Of a stretch of DNA of 64,000 nt, positions 20,350 to 29,315 are shown piece after piece. Made by a program: the position numbers and the translations under genes. This DNA comes from Alteromonas mediterranea DE. GTDB taxonomy: Bacteria > Pseudomonadota > Gammaproteobacteria > Enterobacterales > Alteromonadaceae. Location: the NCBI RefSeq assembly GCF_000020585.3, contig NC_011138.3:2602824-2666823 (forward strand), read 5' to 3'. The notes under the pieces were generated by a model. The model ran no database searches. It had not been told where the DNA came from and worked only from the letters and a program-made list of their open reading frames with translations. Within the stretch, counting starts at the first letter, position 1, and every line of letters begins with the position of its first letter.

Positions 20350-21843
20350 TTATTTTTTCTTCCCTGTTTTACTTTCGTACCAGCTGCGATTTTCTCTAGC
20401 TAAAAGGCCAATAGAGTCAACCGGACCCCATGTGCCTGCTTGATAAGGCTCTGGTGGCTCGCTTGACTGCTTCCACGCTTCGAGGATTGAATCTACCCAT
20501 GTCCAGGCCTGTTCGATTTCATCTCGGCGTACGAATAGCGCCTGATTACCTAGCATAACTTCAAGCAGCAGTTTCTCATACGCATCAGGAATGCGCTCAT
20601 CGGCAAACGCCTCAGAGAAGCTTAGGTTAAGCTTAGATTTTTGAAGGTCCATAGAGCCTGAACTGGTTAAGCCAGGTACTTTGTTCATTACGGTGATTTC
20701 AACACCTTCGTCAGGCTGTAAGCGAATAACCAGTTTATTCGGCGGAAGGTTTTTAAAGCTATCGCCAAATAAGTTGTGCGGCTGACGCTTGAAGTAAATA
20801 ACAACTTCACTCACCTTGGTTGGCATACGTTTACCGGTGCGTAGGTAAAACGGCACACCCGCCCAACGCCAGTTGTCGATCTCGGCTTTAATCGCAATAA
20901 AGGTTTCTGTTTTACTTTGCGTATTGGCACCTTCTTCTTCAAGGTACCCAGGTACTTCCTCGCCCTTCACAAAGCCAGAGGTGTACTGACCGCGAACCGT
21001 GCTTTCGTTAATATTGAACGAATTGATAGAACGCAGCGCCTTAAGCACTTTCAGCTTTTCGTCACGAATGCTGTCAGCGTCAAGCGTAGTTGGCGGCTCC
21101 ATTGCTACCAAGCTCAAGATTTGAAGTAAGTGGTTTTGAACCATGTCACGCATTTGACCTGCGTCATCAAAGTAACCCCAACGACCTTCAATACCCACTG
21201 ATTCAGCGACTGAAATTTGAACATGGTCAATACAGTTATGATCCCAGTTTGTCGCGAAAATAGAGTTTGCGAAACGCAGTGACACTAGGTTAAGAACGGT
21301 CTCTTTACCTAGGTAATGGTCTATACGATAAATTTGTTTTTCATCGAAGTACTCAGCCACTTGTTCGTTGATAACTTTTGACGATTCCAAATCGTGACCG
21401 ATTGGTTTTTCAAGTACAACGCGTACGCTTGAATCGATGATTTTACAGCTGTGCAGACCACGGCATATATCGCCGTATATAGCAGGAGGTGTTGCTAAGT
21501 AACACACCATGGTGCGGTTTGGGTTAACATGGTCGTCGAGAACACAGTAGCTACCAACATCTTTCATGTCGACGCAGGCATAATGCAAGCGAGCTTTCAT
21601 GCGCTCCCAAGTTTCTTCACACAGGTTCTTTTCGCCAAACTTAACCAAGTTAGCGTGCACTTCTTCTATATACGTGTCCAGCTCCATCTCTTGACGCGCA
21701 ACACCAACAATGGTGGTGTCTGGGTGCATCAAGTTCGCTTTCTCAAGCTGATATAAAGAAGGCAATAACTTGCGTCGTGAAAGATCTCCCAGCGTACCAA
21801 AAAGCACAAAATCACAGGGTTCGTAGGAATTATCCAATACCAT
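20350..21843 (-). CDS. zwf: Glucose-6-phosphate 1-dehydrogenase
   Basis: Oxidises glucose-6-phosphate to 6-phosphogluconolactone with NADP+, the entry to both the Entner-Doudoroff and pentose-phosphate routes. Seen: cofactor-site GTLGDLSRRKLLPSLY (16-31), VVLEKPIGHD, and the active-site motif RIDHYLGKE (173-181) with K180. 497 residues, normal. First gene of the five-gene operon; its start lies about 93 nt from the HexR box at 21936. Confidence 0.96.
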   Translation of the reverse strand: MVLDNSYEPCDFVLFGTLGDLSRRKLLPSLYQLEKANLMHPDTTIVGVARQEMELDTYIEEVHANLVKFGEKNLCEETWERMKARLHYACVDMKDVGSYCVLDDHVNPNRTMVCYLATPPAIYGDICRGLHSCKIIDSSVRVVLEKPIGHDLESSKVINEQVAEYFDEKQIYRIDHYLGKETVLNLVSLRFANSIFATNWDHNCIDHVQISVAESVGIEGRWGYFDDAGQMRDMVQNHLLQILSLVAMEPPTTLDADSIRDEKLKVLKALRSINSFNINESTVRGQYTSGFVKGEEVPGYLEEEGANTQSKTETFIAIKAEIDNWRWAGVPFYLRTGKRMPTKVSEVVIYFKRQPHNLFGDSFKNLPPNKLVIRLQPDEGVEITVMNKVPGLTSSGSMDLQKSKLNLSFSEAFADERIPDAYEKLLLEVMLGNQALFVRRDEIEQAWTWVDSILEAWKQSSEPPEPYQAGTWGPVDSIGLLARENRSWYESKTGKKK

Positions 21844-21935
21844 ATTCGTCGACCTTTTAAATGTATGTGTTCGCGGTGTATTGTACAGTTATTTACAACA
21901 CCAACGACTATTTTTACCGTATAGTTAACACCAAA

Positions 21936-21950
21936 TGTAGTAAAATTACA
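21936..21950. promoter_or_regulatory. HexR operator in the zwf/hexR gap
   Basis: TGTAGTAAAATTACA, a near-perfect copy of the HexR (RpiR-family) 15-bp palindrome TGTAATAAAATTACA. HexR is known to repress zwf-edd-type operons and to be released by KDPG. Confidence 0.85.
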
Positions 21951-22030
21951 ACTTGAACCAACTATAGGATCTGATTCTTTACAGTTTCCTTAAGTTTACC
22001 TGCATTTACCCTGTTAGAAACAACAAAAAT

Positions 22031-22045
22031 TGTCAAAAAATTACA
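22031..22045. promoter_or_regulatory. Second, weaker HexR-like site nearer hexR
   Basis: TGTCAAAAAATTACA matches the HexR pattern at 13 of 15 positions. It is centred about 95 bp from the first box (close to nine helical turns) and 83 bp before the hexR ATG, suggesting autoregulation or looping. Confidence 0.5.
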
Positions 22046-22127
22046 TTTTTCTTGTCACAGTCGTCACATTGGGTACTATTACCCCTGTACCTTACAATAA
22101 ATTGTGCCAACTAATTGCTATATATGT

Positions 22128-22979
22128 ATGAACATTTTAGAAAAAATTACACAAAATCAAGCCGCGTTCAGTAAATCAGAGAAGAAGGTAGCAGAAGTAA
22201 TTCTCGCTAACCCTCAAACTGCCATTCACTCTAGTATAGCAACCCTCGCTAAGATGTCGGATGTTAGTGAACCGACCGTAAATCGATTCTGTCGAAGACT
22301 CGACACAAAAGGGTTTCCAGACTTTAAATTACATTTAGCGCAGAGCCTAGCTAACGGCACGCCTTATGTTAACCGACACGTTGATGAAAACGACAGTCCA
22401 GACGAATATACTAATAAAATATTCGAATCGACTATGGCATCGCTGGAAGTAGCGCGCCAGTCAGTTGATGTTAATGTCGTCAATCGCGTTGTCGACTTGC
22501 TTACCCAAGCACAGAAAATCTCTTTCTTTGGGCTTGGCGCATCAGCGTCAGTTGCTCACGATGCACTTAATAAGTTTTTCCGCTTCAATGTACCTGTTGT
22601 TTACTTTGAAGATATTCTGATGCAGCGAATGAGCTGCATGAACTGTTCAGCCGGCGACGTAGTTGTACTTATTAGTCACACGGGACGCACAAAAAGTTTG
22701 GTCGAGATTGCCCAGATAGCGCGCATGAACGACGCCACCGTTGTGGGCATTACTTCTGCGGAAAGCCCTTTAGCGCAAGAGTGTAGCTATGTGCTATCTC
22801 TAGAGGTGCCTGAAGACACGGACATGTACATGCCGATGGCATCACGCATTGCCCAACTGACGCTTATCGACGTGCTGGCAACAGGCTTTACCCTGCGTCG
22901 TGGTAATAAATTCAGAGAAAACCTAAAGCGCGTGAAAGACACACTGCGTGGATCTCGCTACGAAAAGCGTGGCGATTAG
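22128..22979 (+). CDS. hexR: HexR, RpiR-family regulator of Entner-Doudoroff and glycolytic genes
   Basis: DNA-binding repressor with an N-terminal RpiR helix-turn-helix (about 1-77) and a C-terminal SIS sugar-phosphate domain (about 115-250). Strikingly like E. coli HexR: SEKKVAEVILANPQTAIHSS, SEPTVNRFCR and FPDFKLHLAQSLANGTPYVN in the HTH part, FGLGASASVAHDALNKFFRF and VLISHTGRTKSL in the SIS part. I chose ATG 22128 from that alignment; no clear Shine-Dalgarno precedes it. Divergent from the operon it is expected to control. Confidence 0.94.
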   Translation: MNILEKITQNQAAFSKSEKKVAEVILANPQTAIHSSIATLAKMSDVSEPTVNRFCRRLDTKGFPDFKLHLAQSLANGTPYVNRHVDENDSPDEYTNKIFESTMASLEVARQSVDVNVVNRVVDLLTQAQKISFFGLGASASVAHDALNKFFRFNVPVVYFEDILMQRMSCMNCSAGDVVVLISHTGRTKSLVEIAQIARMNDATVVGITSAESPLAQECSYVLSLEVPEDTDMYMPMASRIAQLTLIDVLATGFTLRRGNKFRENLKRVKDTLRGSRYEKRGD

Positions 22980-23045
22980 CGTTAGCCGTAACTGATCATT
23001 GTAGGTTTTATCACCGTACAAATAATAGGCTTATAAATATAACGA

Positions 23046-23078
23046 AAACGCCTAACTGGTCGAGCCAGTTAGGCGTTT
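23046..23078 (+). terminator. Terminator after hexR
   Basis: Perfect 13-bp stem AACGCCTAACTGG with its complement around TCGAG-type loop, followed by TTTTTC. Confidence 0.85.
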
Positions 23079-23121
23079 TTCTTTATTTCATTCACATTTT
23101 TGTCAAATTAAACTATTATTC

Positions 23122-23136
23122 TGTAATAAAATTACG
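23122..23136. promoter_or_regulatory. HexR operator on the pyruvate kinase promoter
   Basis: TGTAATAAAATTACG, 14 of 15 to the palindromic HexR pattern, 83 nt before the pyk ATG. A TTGTCA (23100) lies 16-18 bp upstream of TGTAAT/TAATAA, so the box would cover the -10 region, consistent with repression. Confidence 0.8.
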
Positions 23137-23218
23137 TAAAGCGATTACAGGCGTGCCGTTAAGAAGCACTGCCTATCACTCTTTGTCTTTTCTAACTTAG
23201 AAACAGCGACGGAATCAC

Positions 23219-24655
23219 ATGACCAGAAGAACGAAAATTCTTGCCACCCTAGGACCTTCAACCGACTCTTTAGAAAAAATTCAGGCGTTAATAGCCGCCG
23301 GCGCAAATACGGTGCGCATGAACTTTTCCCACGGCCAGGCTGAAGATCACATCGAGCGTGCAAAGCGCGTACGCGAGGCAGCGAAGAACTTAGGAAAGTA
23401 TGTAGCAATATTAGGTGACCTGCAGGGCCCTAAAATTCGTGTTGCACGCTTTGCTGAAGGCGCTGTTCGTTTGGAGGTAGGTGCGAAGTTCATTCTCGAC
23501 GCTGAGCTAGGGCGAGACGAAGGCGATATTAACCAGGTAGGCATCGACTATAAAGCCCTACCTGATGATGTCTCTGCGGGTGATATCTTGCTTCTTGACG
23601 ATGGTCGCATTCAATTAAGAGTAACCGGTGTTGAAGGTCGTAAAGTAATTACCGAAGTAACGGTAGGTGGTAAACTTTCAAACAATAAAGGCATTAACCG
23701 TCAAGGCGGTGGTCTTTCTGCCGATGCGCTTACTGAAAAAGATAAAGAAGACATTAAAACGGCCGCTAAAATTGGCGTTGACTATCTAGCGGTATCGTTT
23801 CCGCGTAGCGGAGCAGACCTAAACTACGCACGGGAGCTTGCAGAAGCTGCAGGTTGCTACGCAAAAATTTGTGCAAAGGTTGAACGTGCTGAAACCGTAG
23901 CTTCTGACGAAGCCATGGACGATATTATCGTAGCCTCTGATGCTGTAATGGTAGCTCGCGGTGATTTGGGTGTAGAAATTGGAGACGCAGAACTTGTTGG
24001 CGTTCAGAAAAAACTTATCGCCCGTTCACGTCAGTTAAATAAAGTGGTTATTACTGCGACCCAGATGATGGAGTCGATGATCGATAGCCCTATGCCAACA
24101 CGTGCTGAGGTAATGGATGTAGCAAACGCTGTACTAGATGGTACAGATGCCGTCATGCTTTCTGCTGAAACCGCTGCGGGTAACTTCCCTATTGAGACTG
24201 TTGCTGCAATGGCCCGTGTTTGTGAAGGCGCAGAAACTCACCCAAGCGTGAAGATTTCTAAGCACCGCATGGATCAGCAGTTCTCATCAACGAGCGAGTC
24301 AATTGCACTGTCTGCAGTATACGCGGCAAACCACCTTTCAAGCGTTAAAGCGATTGTAGGCTTAACGGAAAGCGGCACTACGCCAACCTTAATGTCGCGC
24401 ATTACTACGTCGCTTCCAATCATTGCGATGTCTCGTCACGAGTCAACACTTAATACTATGGCACTTTGCCGCGGCGTTAAGCCTGTTTACTTTGACTCAT
24501 CAAACAGCGAGCCGGGTAAACTGAAGTACGACGTCATTGCTTCGCTAAAAGAGAAAGGGTTAGTCGAAAGTGGCGACAGCATCATCTTAACCTACGGCGA
24601 TGAGATGGAAAAAGTGGGCGCAACGAACACATTGAAAATTGTTGAAGTGGAATAA
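23219..24655 (+). CDS. pykA: Pyruvate kinase (PykA type)
   Basis: Converts phosphoenolpyruvate and ADP to pyruvate and ATP. Seen: [14 protein letters not shown] and [10 protein letters not shown] at the N-terminus, the B domain inserted after [10 protein letters not shown], catalytic lysine in [23 protein letters not shown], and the signature [23 protein letters not shown]. 478 residues; the N-terminus resembles E. coli PykA more than PykF. Monocistronic, with a HexR box upstream and a terminator downstream. Confidence 0.95.
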   Translation: MTRRTKILATLGPSTDSLEKIQALIAAGANTVRMNFSHGQAEDHIERAKRVREAAKNLGKYVAILGDLQGPKIRVARFAEGAVRLEVGAKFILDAELGRDEGDINQVGIDYKALPDDVSAGDILLLDDGRIQLRVTGVEGRKVITEVTVGGKLSNNKGINRQGGGLSADALTEKDKEDIKTAAKIGVDYLAVSFPRSGADLNYARELAEAAGCYAKICAKVERAETVASDEAMDDIIVASDAVMVARGDLGVEIGDAELVGVQKKLIARSRQLNKVVITATQMMESMIDSPMPTRAEVMDVANAVLDGTDAVMLSAETAAGNFPIETVAAMARVCEGAETHPSVKISKHRMDQQFSSTSESIALSAVYAANHLSSVKAIVGLTESGTTPTLMSRITTSLPIIAMSRHESTLNTMALCRGVKPVYFDSSNSEPGKLKYDVIASLKEKGLVESGDSIILTYGDEMEKVGATNTLKIVEVE

Positions 24656-24670
24656 AACCACTCGGGTATT

Positions 24671-24699
24671 AAAGCGAAGCAAATGCTTCGCTTTTTTTT
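24671..24699 (+). terminator. Terminator after pykA
   Basis: AAAGCGAAGCA / TGCTTCGCTTT hairpin followed by eight T. Confidence 0.88.
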
Positions 24700-24836
24700 G
24701 CCTAAAATCTGCTGATACTTCAGCACACGCCAAAAAATAAGCAATCGGGCGTTTTTATTCTTTAATCTAAAGCGCCAAAACCGCTACATATATACCTAAC
24801 TGATAATTAGTCAGAGCGATAATAACAAGGATAAGC

Positions 24837-25742
24837 ATGAACAGTATTAAAAACATTTTCCGTTACTCGATAAAGGTAATCACACTAGCGTTAATGCTTA
24901 CAGGCGTAGTGTGGGGAAACACGACTGTACAAACTGCAATGAAGAGTACAGAGGTAAGCTCCCAAGTGGTACCTTTACAACCTATTATGATACAAGGCCC
25001 TATGCCCATAGAAGCGGAATATTTCGCCGCGCTTTTAGACAATGTAAACATTGAGTATTCGGGCAATGCCGTATTCTACCGAGGTACATTAGACGGCTAC
25101 CCTATCGTCGTGGCGAAAACCGGCAAAGGACTTGAAAATACGGCAGCCGCCACAGCAATAGGTATAGAAAGATACCGTCCACGTCTTATCATTAACCAAG
25201 GTACATCAGGTGGTCATGACCCAGATTTAAACGTAGGCGATATAGTCCTTGGCGAACGCAGCGTGAACGCATCAAACTTTAAAACCCAAAAACTTGCTAA
25301 GGGTGAAGGTTCAAAGCCATTTCAATGGCTACCTATGGATCTTATGGCCTCAGAGAAAAGTGCTGGTGAAGGCAGTAGCGCGAAAGACGCTGAAAAGCTA
25401 CGATTTTACCTTGGTGATAAGACGCTGATTGCGCTGGCTTCATCACTTTCTTCGTCATATAAACGGGGTAAGGTTGTGACAGGTACTATTGGCAGCGGCA
25501 ACTTTTGGAATAACGAGATAGACAGAATAGCTTGGTTACACAAAAATATGGGCACTAGTGTTGAAGAGATGGAAACCTCTGCAGCCGCGCAAATTGCCCA
25601 TGCATACCACACACCGTTTTTAGGTATCCGCGTGTTATCAAATAATATTACTAATCACGGTGAATATGACCCCACTACAGCGAAAGATTGCCAAGCGTTT
25701 GTCGCTGACGTGGTAAAAGCGTACATCAAGTCGTTAAATTAA
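24837..25742 (+). CDS. Exported MTA/SAH nucleosidase-like protein with Asp-to-Asn change
   Basis: Phosphorylase/nucleosidase superfamily (PNP_UDP_1) protein with an N-terminal signal peptide (hydrophobic 11-26, AxG-like end VVWG), so periplasmic. Aligned by eye with E. coli MTAN: E59 in GPMPIEAEYF equals catalytic E12, GTSGG (122-126) is the sugar-site glycine motif, and E246 in EEMETSAAAQIA equals E174. The MTAN catalytic aspartate (RAISD) is Asn here: RVLSN, N269. An insert of about 40 residues (150-190) precedes the helical part. AAGGA precedes the ATG. The fold is well supported; the substrate is open and may be a nucleoside other than MTA. Confidence 0.82.
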   Translation: MNSIKNIFRYSIKVITLALMLTGVVWGNTTVQTAMKSTEVSSQVVPLQPIMIQGPMPIEAEYFAALLDNVNIEYSGNAVFYRGTLDGYPIVVAKTGKGLENTAAATAIGIERYRPRLIINQGTSGGHDPDLNVGDIVLGERSVNASNFKTQKLAKGEGSKPFQWLPMDLMASEKSAGEGSSAKDAEKLRFYLGDKTLIALASSLSSSYKRGKVVTGTIGSGNFWNNEIDRIAWLHKNMGTSVEEMETSAAAQIAHAYHTPFLGIRVLSNNITNHGEYDPTTAKDCQAFVADVVKAYIKSLN

Positions 25743-25770
25743 ATAAACTAGATGCCTAATTTCGCAATGA

Positions 25771-25794
25771 AAAAGGCCCCTTGCTAGGGGCCTC
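25771..25794 (-). terminator. Terminator after the 125-residue membrane protein gene
   Basis: AGGCCCC / GGGGCCT hairpin; TTTTT follows on the minus strand, so it serves the leftward gene starting at 26175. Confidence 0.75.
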
Positions 25795-25797
25795 TCG

Positions 25798-26175
25798 TTA
25801 AATTGCTTGGGCGGTATAAATTTCCACTTCTTTCGAAACATCGTTTGCGTACTGCATTAGATGATGACTTAAGATGTTGTCAGCGCGCTCGACAAACTCA
25901 TCTCGCTTAAACTTCCACCCGCGCAGGTCAGCTTGTTTTGCTTGGGCAATATAAAAGTCTAAACGGGTTTTTCTTAGTAGGTGCGCTTTGTTCTTCAAGT
26001 CGAATTCGACTAATGAAAACCTTCTCTCAACTTTCTGTATATCAGCGTGAAGGGGGCGCTCTACGTCATCGGCCGTTGCTTGGCTTACAGACAGTTTCCC
26101 CTGCCCTAACACACCAACTACAACAATAAGTGCAGAAACTACAATACCTGAATATATCCACTTTAATAAGTTCAT
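25798..26175 (-). CDS. Small membrane-anchored helical protein, unknown function
   Basis: 125 residues, not recognised. Seen: one N-terminal hydrophobic helix (residues 5-24, WIYSGIVVSALIVVVGVLG) that acts as anchor or uncleaved signal, then a highly charged, mostly helical region (45-115) suggestive of a coiled coil on the periplasmic side. No cysteines and no catalytic motif. Codon use and a dedicated terminator support it as real. Transcribed away from the alginate lyase gene. Confidence 0.6.
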   Translation of the reverse strand: MNLLKWIYSGIVVSALIVVVGVLGQGKLSVSQATADDVERPLHADIQKVERRFSLVEFDLKNKAHLLRKTRLDFYIAQAKQADLRGWKFKRDEFVERADNILSHHLMQYANDVSKEVEIYTAQAI

Positions 26176-26584
26176 GTCTCACTCCTTGAACCAATTTTAA
26201 ACTGCGTTGGTTTTTACCAAGTACCCATGCATTCATTAGGGCACTCTTTCTAGCTATGCGTTTATTCACATCGCTTTTCGCAGGTTGAAATTCATTGTCT
26301 AGCTGCGACTAATACTCAAAGGAAAGCAGCTTTCATACCATATAAATTTATTATTAGAATCAAAAGGATATGAAAATTAACCACTACACCAAAACCTGTA
26401 GAAGGAACTTTCTACACGCTTTAAGAGAAAATTTACCCTGTCTATTCTGCATATTGTTTAAATAACAACTACTGACCTAAACATACTAAAGAAGATATAG
26501 CGTTTTGCGCATATTTGGTATTACCAAAATTATAAACATTAGTATAACTGAATAAGGTAAGCCCCTGCCCAACAAGAGGTTTCA
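26176..26584. other. Divergent intergenic region upstream of the alginate lyase gene
   Basis: 409 bp, AT-rich, no ORF. It contains the palindrome at 26514, followed by TATAAA about 5 bp downstream (26530) as a possible -10 for the lyase gene. Confidence 0.4.
26514..26528. promoter_or_regulatory. 15-bp palindrome before the alginate lyase gene, candidate operator
   Basis: TTTGGTA T TACCAAA, perfect arms around one base, 56 nt before the start codon. A TTGGTA/TACCAA palindrome is the shape bound by GntR-family regulators of uronate and alginate genes; the specific regulator is inference. Confidence 0.5.
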
Positions 26585-28177
26585 ATGTATCGCTTTAAAG
26601 GAAAATCTAAGTCCCCTACGTTATGGAAATATGCAGCTCCCCTATGGGCTGCACTCACGTTTGCATTTTCTAACACTAGTATAAGTGCGGAGTTAAAACC
26701 CGCAGACAAATTCGATTTAAGTGAGTGGAAAATTACACTGCCTACCGATAACGATGGAAACGGCAAAGTCGATGAAGTGTCGGTAAAGAATATTCAAAAA
26801 CTCAGTCATCCAGACTTCTTTTATCTAGATGATGAGGGAAATATGGTGTTTGCTGCGCCTAATAAAGCGCTTACCACACAAAATTCATCTAATACCCGTA
26901 GCGAACTTCGACACATGCTTCGCGGTTCTAACACGCGTATAAAAACTCACTCCCCCAAGAATAACTTTACCGTCGCTAGCAACCCTATTTCAGACCGCTT
27001 TGCGCAAGTAGGCGGAAAATTAAACGCCACGCTTAAAGTGCAGCACGTTGCTACCAGGGCAAAATATCCCGACAAAGCGCCGGCTTTTTCAGTGGTAGTG
27101 GGCCAAATACACGCCAGTAAATGGAAGAAAAAGGTCAAAGGATTTGGTTGGGGTAATGAACCACTAAAGATTTATTATAAAAAGTGGCCACAGCATGAAA
27201 CTGGTTCTGTATTCTGGACTTACGAGCGCAACTTGCCCAAGAATGATAAAAACCGTACTGATATTGCTTATCCAGTTTGGGGAAATTTATGGACCGACCC
27301 TGAAAACCCGGATAGCGAGGGTATTAAACTTAACGAGAGCTTTAGTTATGAAGTGAACGTTCACGGTGATGTGATGTACCTAAGCTTCAAATCAGACGGA
27401 CACAAGACCGTTAATTATGCTATTAATCTTGCCAATGGGGTAAATGCCTATGGTGAGTTGGACCAGCACGATCACCCTTACGGCTATACGCTAGATTGGA
27501 ATTATTTTAAAGCGGGCGCTTATAACCAGTGCAGTACTAAAGATGATGACGGCTTTTGGTACGCTGCATGTATGGGTACAGGAAACTGGGAAGAAGATAA
27601 GAAAAACGGTGACTATGTTCAGGTCGCGTTTTCCCACTTAACGGTAGGTGAAAGCAGCGAACCTACTGAAACCTTCAAAGCTAACCTTGTCATGCAAAGA
27701 CCCGTGGCGAAAAGCGACAACGTTAAGATTGGCGCTACGCTAAACAAAAAAGAAGCGATATCTATAGATGCTATTCCCACTTCCGCGTTAACGGCAATAA
27801 AAAGTGTTGCTCCTAATTTTGCGGTACAAGAAGTTGAGAAAAAATACAAACACGATCATGTATATCTTGATGTTGAAGGTAAAGACGCTAACGGAAATGA
27901 AATAGAATTCGATATGCTGCAAGATGGCGAGCGGTGGCAAATTGTTGAAGTGCAGCGGGATATGACTTTGGAAGATTTACCTTTTGCTGTAAAAACACTT
28001 ATCAAGAAGCAGGAAAACTCTGATCAAGTTAGGCGTATCATTGAAAGTAAGCAATACGGCACTGACATTACGATTTATGAATTTTATCTTGTGGCAGAAA
28101 ATGGCACTGAATCCCGTAAAGAAATTAAATCTGAAAATGATGAAGTTGTCTTGTTGGATGAAGAGTGGAAACATTAG
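26585..28177 (+). CDS. PL7 alginate lyase with C-terminal PepSY-like region
   Basis: Secreted endo-alginate lyase of polysaccharide lyase family 7. Signal peptide 1-35 (hydrophobic 17-30, cleavage near SISA). All three PL7 catalytic motifs are present: RSELR (105-109), QIH (174-176) and YFKAGAYNQ (307-315). The catalytic domain ends near 355. Residues 395-530 are an extra module with two PepSY-like units (AIPTSALTAIKSVAPNFAVQEVEKK; then LEDLPFAVKTLIKK), not part of known PL7 enzymes that I recall. AAGAGG precedes the ATG by 5 nt. The QIH type usually cuts guluronate-rich blocks. Monocistronic. Confidence 0.88.
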   Translation: MYRFKGKSKSPTLWKYAAPLWAALTFAFSNTSISAELKPADKFDLSEWKITLPTDNDGNGKVDEVSVKNIQKLSHPDFFYLDDEGNMVFAAPNKALTTQNSSNTRSELRHMLRGSNTRIKTHSPKNNFTVASNPISDRFAQVGGKLNATLKVQHVATRAKYPDKAPAFSVVVGQIHASKWKKKVKGFGWGNEPLKIYYKKWPQHETGSVFWTYERNLPKNDKNRTDIAYPVWGNLWTDPENPDSEGIKLNESFSYEVNVHGDVMYLSFKSDGHKTVNYAINLANGVNAYGELDQHDHPYGYTLDWNYFKAGAYNQCSTKDDDGFWYAACMGTGNWEEDKKNGDYVQVAFSHLTVGESSEPTETFKANLVMQRPVAKSDNVKIGATLNKKEAISIDAIPTSALTAIKSVAPNFAVQEVEKKYKHDHVYLDVEGKDANGNEIEFDMLQDGERWQIVEVQRDMTLEDLPFAVKTLIKKQENSDQVRRIIESKQYGTDITIYEFYLVAENGTESRKEIKSENDEVVLLDEEWKH

Positions 28178-28221
28178 TTATGTCGGTGTGCTAACCATTC
28201 TACCTTACTTACGTCAGGCAA

Positions 28222-28247
28222 GAAAAAAGGGGCGAGCGCCCCTTTTT
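28222..28247. terminator. Bidirectional terminator between the lyase and BON genes
   Basis: GGGGC / GCCCC core stem with loop GAGC, flanked by AAAAAA and TTTTT, between convergent genes. Confidence 0.8.
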
Positions 28248-28271
28248 CCATTAAGTCGAATAAAGAAACCC

Positions 28272-28871
28272 TTAATTCATTGCAGTTTCAGTAACAACAC
28301 GTAGGTCACTTTCAACGTCTTTAACATCTGACGCGTTTTTAGCAATTTCCACTGCTAGGTCACGCTCAGCGTCGGAATCAACTTCACCGGTTAGCTTCAC
28401 AATGCCGTTTTCCACATCAACATCGATGTCGAAGCCCGAAATGTCGGTGTCCATTAATAGACGAGTTTTTATAACTGTTGCAATTTTTGCATCTGTCAAT
28501 TCACTCGTACCTTCCTCTACGCCTTCTTCCATGTCATCTGACATGTCAGAATGCATATCGTTATCAGCAACAACGGTAAGCTTATTGTCTACAGAAGTTA
28601 CGCCGTCGATATTTGCTACTAGCTCTTCTGCCAGCTTTTTATCGACAGAGTTTTCAACCTTACCGGTTAAAACGACGTTACCGTTTTTAACGTCTGTATT
28701 AATGTCAAAAGAGTCAAGGTTGCCGTTAAATAACAGCGTCGCCTCGGCTTTACCGTCTATCCATGCGTCTTTGGCACCTTTTTCCCATTTATTATCTGTG
28801 TCCATATCACCTGCATATGCAGCAGTAGTTAAAGATGTGGCAACAATCATCGAAAGTATTGAACGTTTCAT
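28272..28871 (-). CDS. Periplasmic protein with two BON domains (OsmY-like)
   Basis: 199 residues: signal peptide 1-20 (ending AYA), BON domain 1 (about 38-103, with NGNVVLTGKVEN) and BON domain 2 (about 128-193, with NGIVKLTGEVDS), joined by an acidic Met/Asp-rich linker (105-121). BON proteins such as OsmY act in the periplasm under osmotic and envelope stress, probably by binding phospholipid. GGAG precedes ATG 28871 by 8 nt; the frame is open further upstream but without signal-peptide character. Confidence 0.87.
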   Translation of the reverse strand: MKRSILSMIVATSLTTAAYAGDMDTDNKWEKGAKDAWIDGKAEATLLFNGNLDSFDINTDVKNGNVVLTGKVENSVDKKLAEELVANIDGVTSVDNKLTVVADNDMHSDMSDDMEEGVEEGTSELTDAKIATVIKTRLLMDTDISGFDIDVDVENGIVKLTGEVDSDAERDLAVEIAKNASDVKDVESDLRVVTETAMN

Positions 28872-29315
28872 AACATTTCTCCTTTGTCGAAACTCGAACT
28901 TAGCAATGCCAGAACCTTGCCAACAAAGTAACATATTGAAATAATTTCTTTTTATTGATTATTCGCCTGGATACTCTACCCCACTGATTGCAAACTTTGC
29001 CTTAGGTCGAGAATTTTTTACTTGATGATTTTGCGGTTATCAAAGGTGGTCTGATTGTTAAATAGGTAGTTGAGTAGATAGTTAAGTTGATCGATGAGTT
29101 AATGCTTGAATAATGTAACGAGCAAGCGAAGTACAACAAGGAAGATTAAACTGATTTAACAAAATCCGCGTAATGATAGCTGGCATAGTTTCGATACTTC
29201 AATTAACTAAGGTATCGAACACTTTTCTTAATATATCGCTATTGTCTGCAGTTAACTCTGATGCAGATTAAAGACAAGCAAGACACTTAATTTTTAAATC
29301 AAGGACGCCCAAAAG
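28872..29315. other. Intergenic region between the BON and EEP genes
   Basis: About 440 bp, no gene found. It contains a stem TTCGATAC / GTATCGAA (29190-29219, 14-nt loop). Promoters for both divergent genes are expected here. Confidence 0.4.

Noticed and set aside
28402..28944. Long plus-strand open frame rich in Ser opposite the BON gene
   Set aside because: Antisense shadow of a well-supported two-BON-domain gene with signal peptide and RBS.
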